From: Hallerella sp963629575
Lineage (GTDB): Bacteria; Fibrobacterota; Fibrobacteria; Fibrobacterales; Fibrobacteraceae
NCBI GenBank assembly: GCA_963629575.1
Contig: CAVGIM010000019.1
Location: 1-46,494, forward strand
DNA: 46,494 nucleotides
Direction: 5' to 3'
Below, in pieces: positions 40,795-46,494 of the stretch. The position numbers were made by a program, and so were the translations under genes. The notes below the pieces were generated by a model. That model was not told where the DNA came from and did not search any database. It worked only from the letters and a program-made list of their open reading frames with translations. Each line of letters begins with the position of its first letter. Positions within the stretch are counted from its first letter, which is position 1.

Positions 40795-40802
40795 TATATT
40801 TG
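40795..40802 (+). promoter_or_regulatory. TATATTTG (TAnnTTTG-type) promoter element
   Basis: A perfect TAnnTTTG octamer stands 30 bases before the GTG start of the lipoprotein gene, in the divergent region with thrC. A TTGCAA lies at 40777-40782, but spacing is shorter than the usual -35 distance. Confidence 0.5.
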
Positions 40803-40832
40803 CATTCGATGTTTCCTTTTTTCGGAGTTTCC

Positions 40833-42275
40833 GTGCAGAAATTCAGAACAGCGTTTTTGGTCGCCCTGCTTCCGATGCTTTTTTTGGCTTCGTGCATTTT
40901 CGATTCGAATGGCGACGCCCTGGTCTCCTGGCTCGATGACCAGGGATTTCCTTCCAACTATCTGGTTCAGACGGTCGAAATCGACGACCTTTCGCTCGAA
41001 TCCTACCAGGTCGGCTTTGACAGCACGCCACGGCTCCAGTATTACCAGGGAGTGCTTGGCGCGGGAAACGGATTTTCGCATGAACTGGTCCTGGACTTCG
41101 GTTTCCGCGACAAGAGCTTCTTTGCCATGTTCGCCGCGGACAGCGCAGAGGATTTCCGTGCGGCTTTCCTCGCCCTTTACCCGGATTCCGGCTTCTATTC
41201 GCGTGCGGGGTTCAAGGATTCGCTCCCGATCAAGGAGTCCCTGAATATAAGGGTTTCCTGGATTCTCGAAACGGGAAACGGTTCGGGATTCATCGACAGC
41301 GTCGGCGAAACGAAGGATTCCGCCTGGGTGGCAACCCTGAGAAATTCCTTTGTCTCGGCGGATTCCGCGGATACGACCTTTAGCCTGAACATTTCCAGCC
41401 TGGATTCCGCGCTGCGACTGGACTTGCCGGCGGCTTTCTACGAATCGCTTGCCGAGGTGAAGGATGCCGCGCGCTTGCAGCTGAAGATATCGGCTCCGGA
41501 GGCAAGGCGCATTTATCGGTTCTACGGTCCGAGCGCGGATCTCGTTCCTTTCTTGCGGATCAAGGCCTATTCGCGCGAAGCCGATTCTAGCGGTTCTTCG
41601 AAAAGCGACGTCTATAAGAACATCTGGGCGTTCCGTTCCGCAATCGTCAGCACCCGGGCGGAGAACTGCTCCGATTGCGTCGTGCTTCATGGAGGCGTTC
41701 TGGAATCGCTTCTTGTGGAAATTCCGTCGGAAAGGATTCTTTCGGCCCTTGGCGATTTTTACGGGGATTCCTTCCCCTATACGGAGGGCGACAGCATCGA
41801 TGTGCGCCAGGCGGTCGTGCTAGCCGAACTTTCGATGCCGAGGAGTTCGTCGAAGGAAGGGTCCGAACTGGGATTTCCGGTACAGATAGTCGCATCGACC
41901 TTTGTGGATTCGAGTGGAGAGGACATGCAGTCTTCCGAAGTTTACAAGCTGAACAAGTCCTACATCAAGAAGAATGGGCATCCGAACCTCGTGTTTCTCG
42001 ACGGCGACACGCTCGGGTTGCAGCTCACGAACGGGATGCGCTCCTTTGTCAACCGCGCCGGGAAGGGCGCCAAGATGAAAGTTGTCCTTCGCATGGGATA
42101 TTCGATGCTTTCTCCATACGATACGCTTTACTACGACCGCGTGACGGACAAGGGGGATTCCATCCGGATGTTCCTGGATAGCTACACGTATTCGCGTTAC
42201 GACTTTACGGACTATATCGGAAGTCCGATGAACCTCAAGCTTTGGCTTGCGACAAAACGGGGGAATAGGAAATGA
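40833..42275 (+). CDS. Large lipoprotein, DUF4270-like layout
   Basis: The mature start is set by GTG 40833, preceded by CGGAG, which gives VQKFRTAFLVALLPMLFLASC, a clean lipoprotein signal with lipobox LASC. In-frame ATG codons further upstream would add an unlikely MFPFFGVS tail. The ~460-residue mature protein is beta-rich, with FDSTPRLQYYQGVLGAG, SADTTFSLNISSLDSALRLDL and a long C-terminal region. The layout is like the lipoproteins (DUF4270-type) of Bacteroidetes/Fibrobacter, but I am not sure of the family. Its TGA overlaps the ATG of the next barrel gene (ATGA), so the two are made together and may form an outer-membrane pair. Confidence 0.75.
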   Translation: MQKFRTAFLVALLPMLFLASCIFDSNGDALVSWLDDQGFPSNYLVQTVEIDDLSLESYQVGFDSTPRLQYYQGVLGAGNGFSHELVLDFGFRDKSFFAMFAADSAEDFRAAFLALYPDSGFYSRAGFKDSLPIKESLNIRVSWILETGNGSGFIDSVGETKDSAWVATLRNSFVSADSADTTFSLNISSLDSALRLDLPAAFYESLAEVKDAARLQLKISAPEARRIYRFYGPSADLVPFLRIKAYSREADSSGSSKSDVYKNIWAFRSAIVSTRAENCSDCVVLHGGVLESLLVEIPSERILSALGDFYGDSFPYTEGDSIDVRQAVVLAELSMPRSSSKEGSELGFPVQIVASTFVDSSGEDMQSSEVYKLNKSYIKKNGHPNLVFLDGDTLGLQLTNGMRSFVNRAGKGAKMKVVLRMGYSMLSPYDTLYYDRVTDKGDSIRMFLDSYTYSRYDFTDYIGSPMNLKLWLATKRGNRK

Positions 42276-43519
42276 TTCGGAAGGCTCTTGTCTGCGCCGC
42301 CCTGTTTGCCACCCTGGGAAATGCCGCTTCGATGATGGGCCTCGAAGCCTTGGGAAAGCCGACGGAAGCGGCTACGGCGATCACCCTGGGACGCGGTTTC
42401 TCCGGCGGCGCGAAAGCGGAAAGCGGTTACGTCGAATGGAACCCCGCTTCGCTGGCGTTTGAACGCAACACTTCGTTCAACGCGACGCTTCTCTTTGAAG
42501 AAAACGTGGCGAAAAACAGCGGAAAGTCGTATGCGTCGTCTTCGCTGGAAATTCCTTCGCTCTCGTTCGCGTTTGCGCTCGGCCGTTTCGGTACGGCATC
42601 GCTTGCGCTTTCGCAAAAGTACACGCTGAACCTGGACGAAGAAGTCGATGATTCCCTGAAGACTAGTCTTGCGAACATCAAGTACCAGGGAAATATTTAC
42701 GAGATCGCTCCGGCGTATGCTGTCCGGTTGCCGTTCTTTCGCCGGCTGTCGTTAGGATTTTCCGCACATTTTGTCATGGGATCCGTTTCGCGGAAGCTCG
42801 CGCTGGGGGCGGACAATTCCCAGGTTCCGTCTGCGGACGCCTGGGCGACGAACAATGCGGAACTCACGGAATCTGCCGAGGGTCGCTTTGAAATCAAGAA
42901 CCATCCGGCCTATTACACGGGCGCCGTCTTTTACAAGGGACTGAAGGCGTCGTATTATTTTTCCTACACGACGGCGTACACGCTGAAAAACAAGCTCGAA
43001 TACAACTTGACGTTCAGCCAGACGGATACGCTTGTCCCTTCGAAAGTTTCCCGGGAAATCGATGTTCCGCCGACATACGCGACGGGCTTTGCCTTTCGTT
43101 ACAGAAAGCGGCATCACGTGATGCTCGACTTTATGCTTCGCGGCTGGGATGCAAATATCGCAAACATCGGCGGTGCGTGGAACCTTGCTGATACGACGGA
43201 TACCCAGACGGAATTTGTCGCTGCCTTGGGCTACGAGCGGAGCGGTTCGACGGACTATTTCAAGAAATATGTCCAGCGGATGGATTTTCGCGCGGGTGCA
43301 TGGTTTAGAAATTATTACATTGCAGATGTCAAGGAATACGGAGCCTCTCTCGGCGCCGGATTCCCGCTCGGGCGGCGAAACACGAAAGTGGATATCGCTA
43401 TCCAGGGCGGCATGCGCAAGTCGGACAACGAGACGGTCTGGGACGAGACTTTCATCGGAGTTTCCGTTGGGCTGACGGGCGTTGGCAATTGGGGCAATAA
43501 GCCGAAAACGGTGCACTAA
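42272..43519 (+). CDS. Outer-membrane barrel protein, FadL/PorV-like start
   Basis: The protein has a signal peptide (RKALVCAALFATLGNAAS) and then LGKPTEAATAITLGRGFSGG, YVEWNPASLAF, the opening seen in FadL/PorV-type barrels where early residues form a periplasmic hatch. Repeated strands follow (IPSLSFAFALGRFGTASLAL, LSLGFSAHFVMGS, MDFRAGAWFRNYY). A good C-terminal strand (FIGVSVGLTGVGNWG) precedes a short tail. It is the second barrel of this kind in the window. Coupled translation with the upstream lipoprotein suggests a receptor or secretion pair. Confidence 0.74.
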   Translation: MIRKALVCAALFATLGNAASMMGLEALGKPTEAATAITLGRGFSGGAKAESGYVEWNPASLAFERNTSFNATLLFEENVAKNSGKSYASSSLEIPSLSFAFALGRFGTASLALSQKYTLNLDEEVDDSLKTSLANIKYQGNIYEIAPAYAVRLPFFRRLSLGFSAHFVMGSVSRKLALGADNSQVPSADAWATNNAELTESAEGRFEIKNHPAYYTGAVFYKGLKASYYFSYTTAYTLKNKLEYNLTFSQTDTLVPSKVSREIDVPPTYATGFAFRYRKRHHVMLDFMLRGWDANIANIGGAWNLADTTDTQTEFVAALGYERSGSTDYFKKYVQRMDFRAGAWFRNYYIADVKEYGASLGAGFPLGRRNTKVDIAIQGGMRKSDNETVWDETFIGVSVGLTGVGNWGNKPKTVH

Positions 43520-43539
43520 GGGCACCAAAGGAGATCGAC

Positions 43540-44712
43540 ATGGATTCGAAAACAAAAGCTTCTCCGGCAAAGAACAAGGTTGCTTCTTCGATAAGGAGCA
43601 TCGTCAAGGATGCCTTGAAAAAGGAAAAAGCGAAAGTCGAGGAATTGAAGGTCATTTCGCAAAAGGCCGAATCCAAGGTCGAAGAGCTGAAGAAGGCTTC
43701 TCGCAAGGCAAAGGACAAGGTCAAGTCCAAAGTCAAGGAAATCAAGACGTCCGTGGCGAAAACCGCCTCGTCGAAGCGTTCCGCACAGAAAAAGGCAGAA
43801 GTCCTTTCGGTTGCCCCGGCAAGGAAGCCGAAAGCGGTGGAGAAGACCGTCGCCAAGACGAAAAAGTCTTCGAACGCGGCAAGGAGCGATCGTGCGGAAA
43901 AAGCCGAAACGGTCAAGGTGTCGTCGGACTTTTCTCCGGAATATCTCGTTCTGATGCAGCGCGATCCGAACTTTCTCCATGCGTTCTGGGACGTGAAGGA
44001 CGAACGCCTGAAGAATGCGCTCCACGGAAAGAAGTCTCTTGTGCTTCGCCTGTACGATGTCGCTTCGGACTTGACCGTTCGAAAGAACAAGAAGCGCAAG
44101 TTCCGCGATATCGAAATTCCGGCGAATGCGAAAAGCTGGTATGTGCAAAACCAGAAGGAAATTTCGTTCAGCGCCGCGTTGGGGACGAAGACCCAGGCTG
44201 GCAAGTTCGAATCTCTGGTCGAAGCGCCCGCCATGCAGGTCTTTAGCTTTGAAAGCGTCAGAGGCTCGGACCTGAAAACGGACAATGTCTTTTTCAAGGC
44301 GTCCCTGGGAGGCGCGGGAATCGGCGGGTTTGGAAGCTCCGGTCTTTCCAGCCAGTCTGTCGCCAAGTGGCTCGAACATCTCGCGAGTTCTTCGGAATCG
44401 TTTTTCTCCGGTGCGCTGTCGAGTGCGGCGTCCCTTTCGAGTGGAGCGCTCTTGCCTCCGACTCCGGGATCCATCAGCTACGGCAAGGATTTCTTCCTGT
44501 GGGTCAAGACGCGTCTGATAGTCTATGGCGGAACGCGTCCCGACGCCCATCTCCAGGTTCGCGGCGAACCGTTCCCGCTGAATCCGGACGGAACCTTCTC
44601 CTTTGAACAGGATCTTCCCGATTCCACCCAGATAATTCCGGTCTTTGCCACGGACAAGGACGGCGATTTCCCGACGACAATCGTTCCCGTCGTGATCAAG
44701 CGTACGGAATGA
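43540..44712 (+). CDS. DUF4912 protein with lysine-rich H1-like N-terminus
   Basis: Residues 1-125 are very rich in Lys and Ala (KKEKAKVEELKVISQKAESK, VKSKVKEIKTSVAKTASSK), like histone H1-type tails, probably coiled or disordered. Residues ~128-240 form the DUF4912 domain, with YLVLMQRDPNFLHAFWDV and a WYVQNQKEISFSAALG block. The C-terminal ~80 residues are a second beta domain (IVYGGTRPDAHLQVRGEPF, LNPDGTFSFEQDLP). DUF4912 proteins are regularly next to GH57 branching enzymes, as here, with 13 bases between. The role is unknown; glycogen-related binding is inference. The start has AAGGAGATCGAC in front of ATG 43540. Confidence 0.88.
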   Translation: MDSKTKASPAKNKVASSIRSIVKDALKKEKAKVEELKVISQKAESKVEELKKASRKAKDKVKSKVKEIKTSVAKTASSKRSAQKKAEVLSVAPARKPKAVEKTVAKTKKSSNAARSDRAEKAETVKVSSDFSPEYLVLMQRDPNFLHAFWDVKDERLKNALHGKKSLVLRLYDVASDLTVRKNKKRKFRDIEIPANAKSWYVQNQKEISFSAALGTKTQAGKFESLVEAPAMQVFSFESVRGSDLKTDNVFFKASLGGAGIGGFGSSGLSSQSVAKWLEHLASSSESFFSGALSSAASLSSGALLPPTPGSISYGKDFFLWVKTRLIVYGGTRPDAHLQVRGEPFPLNPDGTFSFEQDLPDSTQIIPVFATDKDGDFPTTIVPVVIKRTE

Positions 44713-44725
44713 CGATGACGGGCGC

Positions 44726-46297
44726 ATGAATTCGGACTCCAATGGACAGCTCTACCTGTTGCTGCACGCGCATTTGCCGTTCGTGCGAAATCCGCGCTAT
44801 GCGCGCTTTCTGGAAGAAAACTGGTTCTTCGAAGCCTTGACGGAAACCTATCTTCCGCTGGTACAGGCGCTTTCCCGGCTTGCGGAAAAAGGCGTTCCGG
44901 GCGTCTTGAACCTGAGCGTCTCTCCGACGCTTCTCGCCATGTTTACGGACAAGCTTCTTTTGGAAAGGTATTCTCTCCATCTGCAAAAGCTAGGGGAACT
45001 CGCTTCTAGGGAATTGAGACGGCTTTCCGGGGATTCGGAGCGCCTGGATATCGCCAAATTTTATGCGGCGCGAATCGTGGAACTTTCCGAAACTTGGGAA
45101 AATCGCCTGCATCGCGACATGGTTTCGGCGCTTGCTTCGCTAGAACGTCGCGGAAAGCTTGCTCTTCTTACGTGTGTCGGGACGCACCCCTTCTTGCCGG
45201 CCTACCAGTCGGAACCCGAAGCGATTCGTCTGCAGCTGCGCTTGACGACGGAAGCCTTTCAAAACGCTTTCGGCCGAAATCCCAAGGGCGTATGGCTTCC
45301 GGAATGCGGATACTTTGACGGACTTGACGCATTTCTCGCGGAACAGGGAATAGAATATTTCTTTATGGAAACGCACGGGATTCTGCTGGCGAGGCCCGCG
45401 CCGAAATTTGGCGTCTTCGCGCCGACAAGAACCCCTGCGGGCCTTTTGGCTCTCGGTCGGGAACAGTCGAGTTCCGTGGAAGTCTGGAGCAGGGAACGCG
45501 GATATCCCGGACATCCCGACTATCGGGAATTTTACAAGGACATTTCCCAGGAACTTCCGCGTTCCTATCTGGGGGATTACTTCTTTGCGAAGGACGCTCC
45601 GATTGATTCCGGGTTCAAGTATTATCGGATTACCGGCGGAGAGGACAAGGCCCTTTACCGTCCGTGGCTTGCGATGAATCTCGCCCGGGAACACGCGCGA
45701 CTTTTTGTGGCGAACCGGGAACGGACAGCGATGGAACTCTCTCGCGAAATGGAATCAAGGCGTCCTTGCATCCTTTGCCCCTACGATGCGGAACTGTTTG
45801 GACACTGGTGGTTCGAAGGGCCGCAATTCATCGAGTCCGTTTTTGAAAGGACCGCTGCTTCGTCGTCGATTCGGCTCGCTTCGGTAAACGAGCTGTCGCC
45901 CGATCCGCATGACTTGGACGTTCACCGACCGATTTTTTCTTCGTGGGGCGAAAACGGCTTTGCTTCGGTGTGGGTAAATTCGGAAGTGGATTTTATCTAC
46001 CCGAAGTTTTTCCGGATGTTCGGCGTGTTCAAGAAATGTCGCGCCGAGTCGCATCCGACAAGATTCCAGAAGCGCGTGCTTGCCCAGATGATTCGCGAAC
46101 TTGCTCTCTTCCAATCCTCGGACTGGGCCTTTATGATTCACAACCATTCGGCGGCCGATTACGCGAAGCGACGTCTCGAAGAGCACGAGCGGGACTTTAT
46201 GAAGCTCGCCGCGATGTTTGCCGGGGATTTTATCGATGAATCCCTGCTTCGGGAAATCGAGGATCGGGACAATCTCTTCCCGTGGATTTTTTCATAA
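44726..46297 (+). CDS. GH57 1,4-alpha-glucan branching enzyme (DUF1957 type)
   Basis: This glycogen-branching enzyme belongs to glycoside hydrolase family 57. The nucleophile is Glu193 in VWLPECGYFDG and the acid/base Asp354 in CPYDAELFGHWWFEGP. An HAHLPFVRNP start binds the substrate region, and YRITGGEDKALYRPW follows the family pattern. The C-terminal ~100 residues form the helical DUF1957 end (RFQKRVLAQMIRELALFQSSDWAFMIHN). Length of 523 residues is standard. It acts in the cytoplasm on alpha-glucans, consistent with the strong glycogen storage known in Fibrobacter. It is the second gene of the DUF4912 pair. Confidence 0.93.
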   Translation: MNSDSNGQLYLLLHAHLPFVRNPRYARFLEENWFFEALTETYLPLVQALSRLAEKGVPGVLNLSVSPTLLAMFTDKLLLERYSLHLQKLGELASRELRRLSGDSERLDIAKFYAARIVELSETWENRLHRDMVSALASLERRGKLALLTCVGTHPFLPAYQSEPEAIRLQLRLTTEAFQNAFGRNPKGVWLPECGYFDGLDAFLAEQGIEYFFMETHGILLARPAPKFGVFAPTRTPAGLLALGREQSSSVEVWSRERGYPGHPDYREFYKDISQELPRSYLGDYFFAKDAPIDSGFKYYRITGGEDKALYRPWLAMNLAREHARLFVANRERTAMELSREMESRRPCILCPYDAELFGHWWFEGPQFIESVFERTAASSSIRLASVNELSPDPHDLDVHRPIFSSWGENGFASVWVNSEVDFIYPKFFRMFGVFKKCRAESHPTRFQKRVLAQMIRELALFQSSDWAFMIHNHSAADYAKRRLEEHERDFMKLAAMFAGDFIDESLLREIEDRDNLFPWIFS

Positions 46298-46494
46298 CCG
46301 TGCCTAAGAGAGCTTAGAGCTTAGAATTGCCAAGCGGGCTTTTTACTTTTTGCCGAAAGGCTTTTGACGTTTCACGTCTAGACTTTTGTCGCGAAGCGAC
46401 CTGTTTCCGCCTGGCGGCGGAGGATGCGCCTGCCTGTCGGCAGACAGGCCTACCCGGCGAGGGGCGTGCCAGAGTTTAGTCGGGAGAACTTAGA
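46298..46494. other. Non-coding tail with a series of small hairpins
   Basis: No gene is seen in the last 197 bases. The stretch holds successive perfect palindromes: GCCGAAAGGC (46352-46361) followed by TTTT, GACGTTTCACGTC (46366-46378), GTCGCGAAGCGAC (46388-46400) and GCCTGTCGGCAGACAGGC (46432-46449). The first may be a weak terminator for the branching-enzyme gene. The last is a REP-like palindrome. Confidence 0.7.

Overview
The window looks like a chromosomal segment of a Fibrobacter-like bacterium (Fibrobacterota, Gram-negative, double-membrane). The pointers are a TIGR02147-family protein (a family concentrated in Fibrobacter), many lipoproteins and outer-membrane barrels, a secreted protein with a C-terminal FlgD/T9SS-type domain next to a PorV/PorQ-like barrel, a DUF4912 + GH57 pair, -10 elements of the TAnnTTTG kind, and a type II-C Cas9 of the large Bacteroidetes/Fibrobacter type with a 48-bp repeat. 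No rRNA or complete taxonomic marker is present, so genus-level placement is inference.

Layout. 1-4311 (minus) is an AT-richer surface-modification block: a partial LPS/glycan-type protein, a TagD-like cytidylyltransferase cut by an 18-base assembly gap, a phosphoethanolamine transferase, and an AlbA_2/ATPase-type regulator containing a 12-bp tandem repeat. 4352-7486 holds a MORN-repeat lipoprotein and a tight three-gene membrane/secreted cluster. tRNA-Leu(CAG) with promoter and terminator follows, then a small lipoprotein, a GNAT acetyltransferase, the TIGR02147 protein coupled to a large lipoprotein, an SppA protease with a barrel-like N-terminal domain, tRNA-Gln(CTG) and an rRNA/tRNA m5C methyltransferase. 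14456-21306 is envelope biology: a PEGA protein, OpgC-like acyltransferase, barrel, LolA-like chaperone, T9SS-type cargo and PorV-like protein. 21325-26082 is regulation and DNA repair: TetR, RecF, a DprA-like protein and UvrB.

26120-33950 is a compact type II-C CRISPR-Cas locus. A tracrRNA with a strong promoter and terminator is on the minus strand, divergent from cas9-cas1-cas2 on plus. An array of 21 identical 48-bp repeats and 20 spacers follows. The tracrRNA anti-repeat shows that crRNAs must come from the minus strand, so the array converges on the cas operon at a bidirectional terminator. Unusual points are four identical consecutive spacers, a possible promoter inside every repeat, a frameshifted gene remnant where a leader would be expected, an inverted partial repeat at the distal end, and a 136-bp very AT-rich patch in the last part of cas9.

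33984-46297 returns to housekeeping and envelope genes: gpmI, a lipoprotein, a radical SAM protein, an RRM protein, an SpmA-SpmB fusion with threonine synthase, a lipoprotein/barrel pair, and a DUF4912 protein with a GH57 glucan branching enzyme. The last 197 bases are non-coding and rich in small hairpins. All family names come from recognition of motifs by eye; no database search was run.
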